Source: Glycine soja
Taxonomy: Eukaryota; Streptophyta; Magnoliopsida; Fabales; Fabaceae
DNA: 64,000 nt
Assembly (NCBI RefSeq): GCF_004193775.1
Contig: NC_041019.1
Coordinates: forward strand, 48,769,928-48,833,927
Direction: 5' to 3'
The position numbers were made by a program, and so were the translations under genes. The notes below the pieces were generated by a model. The model made no database searches, was not told the DNA's origin, and was given only the letters and a program-made list of their open reading frames with translations. Positions 21,850-33,168 of the stretch are shown here, piece by piece; positions within the stretch are counted from its first letter, which is position 1; the number at the start of each line of letters is the position of its first letter.

Positions 21850-23100
21850 TCTCGGATCCTTTCTAGTCCTTAATGACGATATCAAACTCCTGGAGCAGCA
21901 AAACCCATCTTATCAATCTTGGCTTTGAGTCTGCCTTAGTGAGAAGATGTCTGATGGTTGCATGATCTGCGAAGATTATAACCTTGGACCCCACCAGATA
22001 GGATCAGAATTTTTCTAAAACATAGACGATGGTCAACATTTCCTTCTCAGTAGTTGCATAATTCATTTGTGCGTCATTCAAGACTTTGTTGGCATAATAT
22101 ATAGCATGGAAGACTTTGTCTTGCCGTTGTCCTAACATTGCACCCACAGCATAGTCACTGACATCACACATCAACTCAAACTCCTTGCTCTAGTCAGGTG
22201 CAACCATTATTGGGGCAGATACCAATTTTTCCTTCAAAGTCTGAAAGGCTTCACGACATTCTTCATCAAACTTGAAGACGACATCCTTATTTAGAAAATT
22301 GCTTAATGGCATGGCTATCTTGGAGAAGTCCTTGATGAATCTTTTGTAGAAACCTACATGTCCAAGAAAGCTTCTAATATCCTTGGCATTTACTGGTGGT
22401 GGTAACTTTTCGATGACATCAATTTTTGCTTTATCCACCTCAATGCCTTGGGCTAAAATTTTATGGCCCAAAACTATCCCTTCTCGAATCATGAAGTGAC
22501 ACTTCTCCCAGTTCAGTACCAGGTTGGTCTCGACACATCTTCGCAGCACCATCTCTAGATTTGTCAAGCAGCAATCAAAGGAAGGCCCAAAGACTAAAAA
22601 ATTGTCCATGAAGACTTCTATGCACTTCTCCACCATGTAAGCAAAGATGGTTAGCATGCACCTTTGGAAAGTGGCAGATGCGTTACATAACCCAAATGGC
22701 ATCCTTCTATAGGCAAAGACACCAAAAGGGCATGTAAAAGCCGTCTTTTCCTGGTCCTTAGGATCCACTGCAATCTGGTTATATCCTGAGTACCCGCCTA
22801 AAAAACAGTAAAAAGACTGTCCTGCTAACCGCTCCAGCATCTGATCCATGAAAGCCAAGGGGAAATGATCTTTCCTGGTTGCCTCATTAAGCTTTCGATA
22901 GTCGATGCACATCCTCCATCCGATGACAGTCCATGTATGAATCAGGTCATTCTTCTCATTGCAGATGACATTCATACCTCCTTTCTTTGGCACCACCTAA
23001 ACTGGACTCACCCAAGCACTGTCAGAGATAGGGTAGATGAGTCCAGCCTCTAGTAGCTTGAGTACTTCCTTCCTTACTTCCTCCTTCATGCATGGATTGA
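21850..23100 (-). pseudogene. Athila reverse transcriptase-RNase H remnant
   Basis: Reverse transcriptase and RNase H copy the element RNA to DNA. The longest open segment is 22996-22190 (268 codons). RT motifs: YRKLNEATRKDHFPL, QSFYCFLGGYSGYNQIAV, FGLCNASATFQRCM and FMDNFLVFG, then FLGHVGFYKRFI. Two catalytic aspartates are replaced. The FLDGYSG Asp is Gly here (FLGGYSG), and the second Asp of the xMDD loop is Asn (FMDN). RNase H follows at about 22190-21850 with CDVSDYAVGAML and YATTEKEML. Stops interrupt both ends of the domain. Confidence 0.92.
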
Positions 23101-23309
23101 GTCTTCTCTATGGTTGTCTCACTACTCCTCCTCCATCATGATCCTATGCATACAATAGGCCGGATTGATTCCCTTGAGATTTGAGATGTGCCACCCAATA
23201 TCCTCCTTGTGCTTCTTGAGAACTTCCATTAATCGTGCTTATTCTTCTGCTGAGAGGTTGCTGCTGATTACAACTGGCTTGACTTCGTTCTCCTCTAGAA
23301 AGGCATACT

Positions 23310-23537
23310 TTAGGTTCGTAGGGTCTTCAACTCCAATTTTGGCTTTTCTGGAGGGATGTCCTCCTTTAGGGCTTCAATAATATCTTCCCCTTCATAAGTC
23401 TCTTTGAGTCGCTCCAAGTATTCTAGGCAGGCTTCCAGATCCTTTTCCTCGTCATTGGTCAGGCAATCAACTTGATGTAGCTCCATTGGAGCTTGTAGGC
23501 CTTGGATCTTCTTCATCAATGGAGTCCTTTGCTTCAT
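23310..23537 (-). pseudogene. Athila pol segment between protease and RT
   Basis: An open segment of 75 codons continues the polyprotein towards RT. It is acidic and Leu/Glu-rich (EKDLEACLEYLERLKETYEG). Its upstream end is cut by the insertion at about 23540-24338. Confidence 0.6.
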
Positions 23538-23539
23538 GA

Positions 23540-24338
23540 ATTTTAATGGCAGGGGAATGGAGAAGAAGAGTTGAGAGGAGACGCCACTTCAAGGAGAAGA
23601 TGAGTCAAGAAGAAGCTCACCACCATAGGAAGCCATGGATAAGAGCTTGGAGGTAGGAGAAGAAGAATGGAGGGAGAAGGAGAGGGAGCACGAAATTTTG
23701 TGCCACAAAAGAGGTCTTAACTTTGAAGTTTAATTCTCAAATGATCAAAGTTGAAAAAATACACACACATCACCTCTATTTATAGCCTAAGTGTCAAACA
23801 AAATTGGAGGGAAATTTGAATTTCTATTCAAATTTCACTTGAATTTGAAATTGAGTTTGTGTAGCCAAAATTTCACTAATTATGATTAGTGAATTTTAGC
23901 TATGGTTCAGCCCACTAATCCAAGATCAAGTCCAAGATTCTCCACTAAGTGTGCTTAGGTTGAGGCATGTAAAGCATGAAGGATATGCACAAAGTGTGAC
24001 TATATGATGTGGCAATGGGGTGTAGCAAGCAAATGCTTACCTCCCCCTCTAAAATTAAATTGGACTGGACTTCTCCCAATTCAATTAAATTTATTTCTCA
24101 ACACACACATCAAATATTCACTTAATGCATGTGAAATTACAAAACTACCCCTAATACAAAAACTAGTATAGGTGCCCTAAAATACAAGGGTTGAAAAATC
24201 CTACATTTCTAGGATACCCTACCTACATTATGGAGCCCTAAATACAAGACCCAAAAATAATGAAATCCTAATCTAATATGTACAAAGATAAGTGGGCTCA
24301 TACTTAGCCCATGGGCCCAAAATCTACCCTAAGGCTCA
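23540..24338. mobile_element. ~0.8-kb insertion in the Athila pol gene, possible solo LTR
   Basis: Interrupts the polyprotein frame. TCATGA is present at both borders, and the minus-strand ends read TGAGCCTTAGGG and ..TTAAAATTCA, consistent with TG..CA termini. The palindromic border makes the exact ends ambiguous. There is no coding frame. The content is typical of a non-coding LTR, with AAATTTCAATTTGAA-like A/T tracts and a CTATTTATAGCC core near 23775. Confidence 0.55.
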
Positions 24339-24343
24339 TGAGA

Positions 24344-25379
24344 ACCTTAGGGCCTTTTCTTGCATCTCTGGCCCAATCACCTTAGAGTCTTCTATCCAAT
24401 TCCCTTGGGGGTAGGATTGCATCACAACTTCCTTTATTAGAGCCTTTTCCAATGATGAGTGAATAGTTAGGTATTGCATAGCGTGGTCTACCTCTTGCTC
24501 GACTGCCTCCACCTTGAAGCATGGCTTGTTATTGTTGGGATGTTTAACTGCTTCAAAAAGGTTGAAGGTGACCTTCTGATCATCCATGCTTAGCTCCAAG
24601 TTTCCGTTCCCCATGTCTACCACACATTTGCCGGTCAGCATGAATGGTCTCCCCAGAATCAGCAAAATTTCTTCATCCTCCTCAATGTCCATGATCACAA
24701 AGTCCACCAGAAAGGTAAAGTGGCAGACCTTGACCAAGACATCTTCTACTACTCCAAATGGTCTGGTGATGGAGTGGTCTGCCAGCTGGAGTGTCATCCT
24801 AATGGGGTCAACTTTTAGGTTCCCTATTCTCCTACACATGAAAAATGACATTAAATTGATATTTGCTCCTAAATCAGTAAGATCTTTACCTACAGATATA
24901 TCCCCAATAGAATAGGGGATTGTGACGCTTCCTGGATCTTTGAAATTAGGAGGCAACTTTTGAATCACCGCACTGCAATTGCCTCCCACCAAAATGGTCT
25001 CACTATTGATGTAATTTCCCTTTTTAGTGAGGAGGTCCTTTAAAAATTTTGAGTATAGCGGCATCTGTTGTAGGGCCTCTCCAAAAGGGATAGTAATCTC
25101 TAGCCTTTTGAATATGTCAAGGAACCGCTTGAAGTAGCATTCCTTGTCCTTCTTTGATGGCACCAGAGGGTACGGTGCCTCCTTTAGCGAAACTGGTGGT
25201 ATCTCTCTCTTGGCTTCCCGGGCTAGTTGACTCTTGGTCTTCTGTGTTGAAACCTTTTCATTCTTTTCTTCCTCCTCAGCATCCTCTTCTTTCTCTATGC
25301 TCGCATCCTGTAACACTTCGTCAGTTTCTTCACCCTCCTGCTTTTGGTTTCTGGTGACGACTGCCTTGCATTTGTAGAA
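24344..25379 (-). pseudogene. Athila protease region
   Basis: Aspartic protease processes the Gag-Pol polyprotein. An open frame of 326 codons (25316-24336) includes VGKDLTDLGANINLMS, in which DLGA corresponds to the D-S/T-G-A active-site motif, and later ILLILGRPFML, the ILGRPFL-like block of Ty3/Athila proteases. Both flanks are broken by insertions: the solo LTR at 25385 on the gag side and the 0.8-kb insertion on the RT side. Confidence 0.85.
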
Positions 25380-25384
25380 GCATA

Positions 25385-26546
25385 TGTTATATGAAGTTTT
25401 GATGATGCCAAAGATGAAAGCTATTCAAGTTTGGTCAAAGTCAAGATCACAAGAATTCAAGAGAAATGATGAACAATTAGTCCATAGTGTGTTAAAAGAA
25501 TTCCTTAAATGAGGTTGCACAGGTTTGGCCTTAGATTAACTCCTCAAAACATTTTACAAAGGATTAAAGTGAAACTCTATTTTGAAATAAATGTTTTTCT
25601 CTTTGATAATTGATTACCAGAGGATGTAATCGATTACCAAAAGCTAAATGAGTTTTAAAACAATTTACATATATTTGAATTTGAATTTTAAACTGTGTAA
25701 TCGATTACACAAAAGATGTAATCGATTACCTGAAGATAAAAATTGTTTTAAACAGCTTTTAGAAATTTTGAATTTAAATTTCAAAACCTGTAATCGATTA
25801 CAACAGTTTTATAATCGAGTACCAAATACGAAATTTTGAATGTCAAGTCTGAAGAGTCATAACTCTTCATAAGTAACTGTGATTGATTACCACATTTATG
25901 TAATCGATTACCAATGAGAAAATTTTAAAAATAACTCCTAAGAGTCACAACTGTTCACAAGATTTTGAAAGGCCACCAAAGGCCTATAAATAGGTGATTT
26001 GGGTTCAAATTTCCTTAGAGTTTTCAGAACAATAATTGTCCTATCCTCTCAAAAGAAAGCCTTGGCCAAACACTTGCAAAATCTATAAGGATTCTTATAC
26101 AATCTTCATCTTGTAATATTCTTCTCTTCAAGAGAGAAATAATCTTCTTACTCAAAAGCAAACGATTGTTGTTCAAGAAACTGAGAGTCTCTTAAGTTGT
26201 AAAGGTTTCTGAACACAAGGGAAGGGTGTCCTTGTGTGGTTCAGACTTTGTAAAAGGATTTTACAAGATAGTGGAAATCTCAAGCGGGTTGCTTGAGGAC
26301 TGGACATAGGCACAGGGCATGGCTGAACCAGTACAAAAACTGAGTTTGCATTCTCTCTTCCCTCAAACTTCTTTAATTTATTGCATTTTATTTTTGCTTT
26401 GAAGAAGTTTTATTTGAATCATTCTTTTACTTAATTTATATTGAGTGTGCATATTCTGATTCAAGAGAGAATTAAAATTTGATTAGGGGAATTTTTTAAA
26501 CTTAATTTACCCCCCCTCTTAAGTTATTGAGGCTACTTGTTTAACA
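25385..26546 (+). mobile_element. Solo LTR inserted in the Athila gag-protease region
   Basis: Begins TGTTATATGAAG and ends TTGTTTAACA. It is bordered by GCATA (25380-25384) and GCATT (26547-26551), a near-perfect 5-bp target duplication. It has no internal coding region. It carries repeated TAATCGATTAC motifs and a TATA-like CCTATAAATAGG near 25983. The CCCCCCTCTTAAG near its end is reminiscent of copia SIRE/Maximus-type LTRs, but the assignment is tentative. Confidence 0.85.
25605..25920. repeat. Repeated palindromic TAATCGATTAC motif
   Basis: GTAATCGATTAC-like decamers occur near 25627, 25699, 25717, 25790 and 25903, with degenerate forms near 25610, 25813 and 25883. The core TAATCGATTA is a perfect palindrome. 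The spacing alternates between short (about 18 bp) and long gaps. Confidence 0.85.
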
Positions 26547-26551
26547 GCATT

Positions 26552-27940
26552 CTTCCTTTGGATTTTTCTCAATGTTGGCCCCAAAGATTCTAGTGGGCCT
26601 TTCAGCTATTTTTTGAGCTAATTGGCCCATTTGAACCTCCATATTTCTGATTGCTACATTAATGCTTTTCTGATGTGATTACTATACCAGCAATTCTTCC
26701 AGCTTAGTGGGTTTCTCCTGACAACTTAGCTCTTGGCTAGGAGGCTGAGGAGATGGTCCTCCTTGGTTGAAATTATTCCCTAGATAAGATCTCCAACCTT
26801 GGCCCTGCGAAAAATTAACTCTCTGATAAAAGTCCGGTGGTCCGCCTTGATAGAATCCCTGACGATTCTGATTTCCCATGTAGTTAACCTTGTTAGTTGT
26901 ATCGTTTTGAACCATGCATGAGCCTGACTTATGAGCACCTCCACAAATGTTGCATCCTCCATTGTGTATGACTGATGAAGGTTGCACTGCATGTAGTTGT
27001 TGAGGAAGATTACTCATAGTTGTCGTGAGGGTCGCCAAGGTCTTGGCCAAAAGCTTATTTTGAGCCAACATAGCATCTTGAGAAGTGAGCTCAAGAAGGC
27101 TTTTCTTTGTAGGTATGTAGTCTCGATCACGGAGGATGGCGTGATCACTAGCTTCCATATTCTCTATTAGCTTCATGTCTTCTTCTGGGATTTTTAGCTT
27201 GATCTTCCACCGGTTGAGGCATCAAGGATCTGCTTGGACTGGGGTCGCAAGCCATTAATGAAGATGTTGAGCTGAACTGGCTCACTAAACCTATGTGTAG
27301 GAGTCTTTCGGAGTGATCCATGAAAGCGGTCAAGTGCTTTACTCAGTAATTCATTAGGGTATTGGTGGAAGGATGAGATTTTCACCTTACCCTCTGCGGT
27401 CTTAGATTCCAGAAAGTATTTCTTCAGGAACTTCTCCACCACCTCGTCCCATGTCTGCAGGCTATTCCCCTTGAACAAGTGAAGCTATCTTTTTGCTTCA
27501 CCGGCCAAGGAGAAGGAGAATAAATTGAGGCGGATAGCGTCTTTTGGCACTCCTGCTATCTTCACCGTGTTGCAGATTTTGATGTATGTGGCCAGATGTA
27601 CGTATGGATCTTCATTGGGCAGGCCATGGAACAAATTCCCCTGAATTAGTTGGATGAGGGAATGTGGGTATGAGATGTTGGCTGCCTGCACATCTGGTCT
27701 AGCAATGCTAGTGAAGTATTGAGGTGTGGTGGAGCTAGAGTAGTCCTTTAGCGTCATCCTCTGTAGACGATCTTCTGCCATGATGTGTTCTTCAAAGAAA
27801 GGATGTGGACTTGTAGCAAAAGAGGGAGAGGATAGTTTGGATGATGAAAGTCCTCCCTCTTCCTGATCACTTTGCACTTCTAGTTATTCCCTCTTTTTTC
27901 TTGCGGCGTTGTTCTTTCTGCAAGTTGCTTCAATCTCTAG
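26552..27940 (-). pseudogene. Athila gag remnant
   Basis: Gag forms the virus-like particle. Open segments on the minus strand are 27877-27485, 27478-27194 and 27176-26682. Motifs: FHGLPNEDPYVHLATYIKIC, LNLFSFSLAGEAKR, TWDEVVEKFLKKYF and LNIFINGLRPQSKQILDAS, the usual Ty3 retrotransposon gag block. They are followed by a Gln/Gly/Asn-rich tail (NRQGFYQGGPP). A zinc-knuckle-like CNICGGAHKSGSC is present. A stop lies upstream of MQSDQEEGG after an Arg/Lys-rich stretch, so the original start was probably further upstream. Frameshifts separate the segments. Confidence 0.88.
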
Positions 27941-28021
27941 GTCCAAGGGAACAACAAGGCTGTTTTCTCGCATACACAAAAGAGAACATTACCGTGCAGG
28001 TTATCACAATAAAAATTAAAA

Positions 28022-28076
<55 letters not shown>

Positions 28077-28221
28077 AATAAAATAAGAGTGGATAAAGAA
28101 AAATTAAAAATAGTTTTTTTTTAAAAAAAATCAAATAAATAAATAAATTTAAATAAAAAATAAAGAATGACGGCTCTCAAATTGGGATTTGTAACAACCA
28201 AGTAAGAAAATCAAAGTCCTC
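27941..28221 (-). other. Athila 5' leader with a TA microsatellite
   Basis: Untranslated leader between the primer-binding site and gag. It contains a pure TA run at 28024-28073. Confidence 0.7.
28024..28073. repeat. TA dinucleotide microsatellite
   Basis: Uninterrupted TA repeats of about 50 bp. Frames through it (poly Ile-Tyr) are artefacts. Confidence 0.98.
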
Positions 28222-28240
28222 GACAATGACGCCAAAAACT
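28221..28240 (-). other. Primer-binding site of the Athila element
   Basis: Directly after the 5' LTR end (..TTAACA), the minus strand reads TTTTTGGCGTCATTGTCGAGG, a slightly mutated TGGCGCCRTTGCCGGGGA-type site. In Athila-group elements this pairs with the 3' end of tRNA-Asp. Confidence 0.7.
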
Positions 28241-29579
28241 TGTTAACAAATTAACAAGTGTACCAATTTTATCACAAGTTAAAATGGAAGTCCAAGTGTT
28301 GAATCCATAGGGATTTTGGTTGTACTTAAGTGATTCAAACCCAATTATTAAGCAATGGAAAGAAGGAGAAGAAGACAGAGAGAATGAATTGTAAATGTGA
28401 AATTTGGAATAAGGCAAAGCAAAGCAAAAATTAACAGAAAAAACAAATAACAATTTAAATGTGAAAAGATAGAATCTGAATGCAATGATGTTGGGGGCCT
28501 AGTATTCCAAAACTACTTATAATATAATGTAAAAGATTTTCTCTAATTAATGAGTTCCCTGTTTCCACCCGCATCTACTAAATTACCCTATCTTTAGTTT
28601 TCCGCACGAAGGGCCTAGTTTATTTATCTTTTTCCCCCAAATTTATTTGCAAAGGTAAAATAACAAACTGCATTAAGATAAGAGATGCAAAATTTTGTGG
28701 GCAAAATAAATGTTAATCTATTTCTAGCAATGAATTTATTAAGTTACTCTTCCCTAGATCTTTAGAAAATAACCATTTTTCAATGCATTACCCTCTAAAC
28801 ATTATATGGATGATGAGACCATAATAATAGATGAGCACATAGAAGAATAATGGAAATAGAATAACATTAATTAGATAATAGACAGAGAATTACATTACAA
28901 GCATTTTTGGCCTCCAGGCGCCCAACAATGAGGATTTAACCTCACATAGCCATGAGAGGCTTTACACTTCAGGGGTTAATGAGAGAAGGTGATAAATGAC
29001 TAATAACAAGAAAAAGGGGGAATGACTAAGGAAAGAGGGTTTCCCCTTAGGGATAGACTCAGGCTTTGAATTTCTACACTGGAGAGTTCTGAGATTCAGT
29101 GTGTCTTTTCTTTCTGCTTCCTTCTCCTTTTATAGGCCTAAGGTAGCTTACTTTTCACGCTGACCTCGTACTGAGCGCGCATCTGTGCACTAAGCACACA
29201 CTAGGCTTCTCCTCATGGGCCTTCTTGCGCTAAGCTGGTTCTGCGCACTGAGCGAGAATTGCACGCTAAGCGAGACATCACGCTAAGCCTAAAACCTCCC
29301 GCTAATCGAGCGTTATTCGCTGAGCCTGGGTTGCACACTGAGCGAGTTGTGTAATTCTTCCACTCTTCTTCAATTCTTTTTCTTCCACATTTTATCGTCA
29401 AGTTCCCTCTAAAACACTTTTTTAATTCTTCTTTTTTTTTTTTTTTACTTCTGCTAATAAAAAATTACACAGATGTTAATTTTTTCGTAATTTCATTAAA
29501 AACACTACTAAAATGAAAAAACTATTATCATTATTAGCCAAAAATGACTTTCAATTTTGCTCAAATTTCATAGTTATCA
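28241..29579 (-). repeat. 5' LTR of the Athila element
   Basis: About 1.34 kb. The minus strand starts TGATAACTATG and ends GTTAACA. TATA box CTATAAAAGG at about 29126-29136. It contains the GC-rich CGCTAAGC-motif cluster (about 29165-29345) and a poly-T run near 29430. It is colinear with 15448-16721, with point differences and small gaps. Confidence 0.93.
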
Positions 29580-29584
29580 ATGAT

Positions 29585-30090
29585 TTATGATTAGATGATA
29601 ATGTAAAACTGTTTTACATTGTATAGAAATTAAACTCATTTTTTTCTACTTATGATATACATTTTTCATAATTAATGTAGGTTAAAAAAAATACTACATA
29701 ATACTTTTACAATAAATGCATAAAATAAGGAATATAGGACAATAAAATTTATAAATAAGTTTAAATCATAATTACATTATACATTTATTTTTTATTTTCT
29801 AATAAGCGTATTTTTTAACGAGTAAGAAATAAACTATTGTTATGAAAATAATAAATAAAGACAAATAAATTTATATTTTATTACACGAAAAAATTGTAAA
29901 AATATATTATTGTTAGTAATTTTGATAAATAAATAATTTGAAAAATAAAATCAATTAAATGATCTAATTTAATAATTAAAGATAACTAATTGATTATTAA
30001 ATATATTAAAGTTATCATATTTATTAAAATATTATAAATCATAGAATTAACATATATCAACGGTGTAATTAAATTAATGCGTTAGTTCTC
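29585..30090. repeat. Right part of the older inverted-repeat element
   Basis: The tract 29890-30075 is the reverse complement of about 15128-15290. The part next to the Athila insertion includes the small hairpin AATGTAAAACTGTTTTACATT (29600-29620). Confidence 0.6.
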
Positions 30091-31753
30091 ATAATTTAGT
30101 TAAACTATTAAAAGAATTCTTATAATTTAATGTTTTTAATGAAAAGTCTTCTTTTAAAAAATTTAAATATATCTTTACTTATTAACAATGATTCAGGTCT
30201 TCATTAACTTATCCATAAAAAAAGGTCTTCATTAACTTATATTAAATTATAAAAATATATTTAAAAACTAAAATGCAAATCAGAGGTGTCGAATATATGA
30301 TTCATTAGACCCATATACTCTATAGGTGTTTTTAAATAATGCCCATAGTTTAATAAAAGTTAACATTTAACAATAGTTACCAGAGTGACCTTTTTTCTTT
30401 TGAAATTATGGACTAGCGACTAGTGAGTGTTCTGTTGCTTATTCTCTATTTTAAGAATGATTTTGCAATCATTGATAAGAGAATTGTCTACAGTTAAATT
30501 GTTACTTGTGTTTAGGGAACATTTCCTCAGTTGTTGTTCCGAAAAATGTCTAGTGGTTAGAAAATTGATACATATTCTATATGTTGAGGATGTTTTTCTC
30601 AATAATAGGGTTGCCAAAAGTAAAAATATGATCTTTTACATAAAAACCAAGCAACTTTAAACAATCAAACAAGTTTTCGATATTTAATATATTATTTAAA
30701 AATTGAATTGTCAGTCAATATACTTTGGTGGGTGTACTGCACCTACCCCACCATATTTCCAAATATCTTAAGATGAATGAATATCCGAAAGAAATAAAGG
30801 GCTTGAAAAGGACATTAATAATTTTATTTTCTTAATAAAATTTTTACTTGATGCAAAGCTATGTCAATCTTCTAGAAAATGCACTTCATCTTTATGGACT
30901 ATATATGACTTGGGTAGTTATGCCTCCTTCCTAATGAGAAGGTAGGCCTAAGAAATATACATCTCATACAAACTCATACATGTGGTGATTATTTTCTCTT
31001 CATCCTGATGGATAATTATTAATTTGATCAGACATGAGTATAAATATGAGTAATATTTAATCTTTTAAAATAAGAATAGGAATGTGTATGTATCTACCTG
31101 TCTTGTATCTGTATTCGTCTTCACATCCGACATATAATTATTAAAATATTCTTACTTTATTCTATTTTTAAATTTTCTTCATTTAAAAAAATAATTTTAG
31201 CTTTATTTAATTTTTTAAATTTGACTTCTTAAATAAATAATATATTTAGCATTATTTAATTTTTTAAACTTATTTTTATGTATATTTTTTAATTATAAGA
31301 AAAAGGTTCCATTCACGCCAAGAATAAAGATGAATAAGGAAATGATTTTGAAGAAGGAAAAATAAAACAAGAGAATCACATATTCGTACATGTCCCATCT
31401 TGTTGCTATGTCTACTAAGAAAACACTCACATGGTGCTTCTGTTCTTATCATATATCCTCAATGGAACCCAAACAATATTGACAAGTGTCAGTATCGCTT
31501 TCCTGTTATAGCCTCGTTTGAGGAATATGTGAAGAACTAAAACTTACGCCTAAAGGGGAAAAATTAAAAATGGAATTTCATATTGACGAGAGATTGAGAA
31601 ACTAGGAAATACGAGATATGCAACACTCACATCAATTAACAAAAAAAAAAATCAAATTCTTTTTTGAGGAAAAAGAAAAGTATAACAACCATTATTCTTT
31701 CATAGCATTCAACACCATTTATGTTTCCTAGCTTTTTCTTTTTATGTATAAAT

Positions 31754-31809
<56 letters not shown>

Positions 31810-32828
31810 TAGAAATAAACACACTTCCTTTTACGAAAATATAATCAGCTGAAGATAAAATATAAATTTAAATTTAAGTTATTTATTTAGATCATTGAAG
31901 AGAGATTGGGGTAATATCTTGTTAACTCTTAAATATGGTGGAAATAAAGATATTTTAGAAAGTAAAATTTATAAGAGTCGTGAACAAACAAAAATAACAT
32001 TTAAATTTATAAAATATGAATGATGAGTAGCACGATTTTGATTTGCACCAATTTAAAATAGAATCCCTATTGAAAGAGTAATAGTGTCTTTAATATAATT
32101 TCTTCTTATATATATGCTTCTTTCTTTTTTTGAGGTATTATACATGTTATTTTTTTTTTACTGAATGTTCTTAGACCATGAAAATATGATAGATTTTAAT
32201 TCCTGTCATTCAATTTTATTTTTGTTAATTTTCACTGTCATAATTTTTTTTAAAAAGAATATATTAAAATGATAAAATACATATTTGAGTTCTTCCTAAC
32301 ATTATTTAAATATCAGTTTGTCGCAAATTTGAACCATACATGACTTTGTGTTAAAGTGAGGTGAATATGTATATAGATTTAATTTTTAAAGTATATTTTG
32401 AACTCAAAAGTATTTCCTATCTTAAAGTGGGACATCATTCACTTATATTAAAAGTCCCTACAAAATGATAAACTTTTTACATAAGTTAATTCCTCTCATA
32501 TTGAAACATTTTCATTTAGTAACTTAATTATATATATTTAGGAAACGTCACCCTTATATTTCAATGTTTGTTAATTATATTATCCAATAATATAGATGAC
32601 GAGATTAAAATAAAACAAAAAATTATAAAGAGCAAAACAAGGAACTTTTTTTTTTAATTTTAAAGTAGAACAATAAACAACTATATTATTATAAGAACTA
32701 TTTTTTTTATATCAATTTAAACATATAAAAAAGTGAGTTAACTACTAAATTCGTATTAATAACTAATACATAGTTAATTAGCTTTAAAATAACTATTAAA
32801 TTTGTAGCTTGACTCCAAGGATTGAACT
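30091..32828. other. AT-rich intergenic DNA
   Basis: No gene, RNA or transposon end is recognised. It contains a TA microsatellite at 31760-31808. The short frames at 30420-30660 are mutual shadows without coding features. Confidence 0.6.
31760..31808. repeat. TA dinucleotide microsatellite
   Basis: Uninterrupted TA run of about 48 bp. Confidence 0.98.
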
Positions 32829-32833
32829 CAAAT

Positions 32834-33075
32834 TGTTAGAGTTTTGTGATCTTAGTTCTTTTGTCCCACATCGTTTGGTTTGTAAAAATTTGTGTCTCAT
32901 TAGTGTTATATACAGAGACACCTTGTAAGCTTTAAAATGTGCAAGTAATAAAAAGTTCTCTTAGTGTAGTCGTGGACGTAGGTACATACATTGTGTGTTG
33001 AACCACGTTAAAAATTTGTGTATTCTCTCCTTTCTCCTTATTCCTTTCTCTTCTTCTTATTGCTCTATACTAACG
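32834..33075 (+). repeat. 5' LTR of the Tnt1-like copia element
   Basis: 242 bp, starts TGTTAGAG and ends CTAACG (CTAACA in the partner). It contains GTTATATACAGAGACA, a likely TATA region, and a TC-rich tract near the end. It has about 58 bp absent from the 3' LTR. Confidence 0.93.
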
Positions 33076-33168
33076 ATTGGTACCAAAGCTTTTGGGTACT
33101 CCACGAGATTTTCTTAGTTTAGAGGAATTAGTGGGAGTCTTCTCAGTTTAGAGGAGGTAGTGGGAGCA

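Larger units (their letters stand above)
15443..29584 (-). mobile_element. Full-length Ty3/gypsy retrotransposon, Athila (Calypso/Diaspora-like) lineage
   Basis: The element proper is 15448-29579, about 14.1 kb. It is flanked by the identical target duplication ATGAT at 15443-15447 and 29580-29584. On the minus strand: 5' LTR, primer-binding site, gag, protease, RT, RNase H, integrase, extra 3' ORF, polypurine tract, 3' LTR. The RT block LAGQSFYCF..GYSGYNQIAV is typical of Athila-group elements, and no chromodomain is present. All genes carry stops, so the copy is inactive. Two nested insertions lie in the gag-protease region. The LTRs differ by many substitutions and small indels, so insertion is not recent. 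Confidence 0.93.

Noticed and set aside
24586..24915. 109-codon plus-strand open frame
   Set aside because: Shadow of the Athila protease frame on the minus strand.
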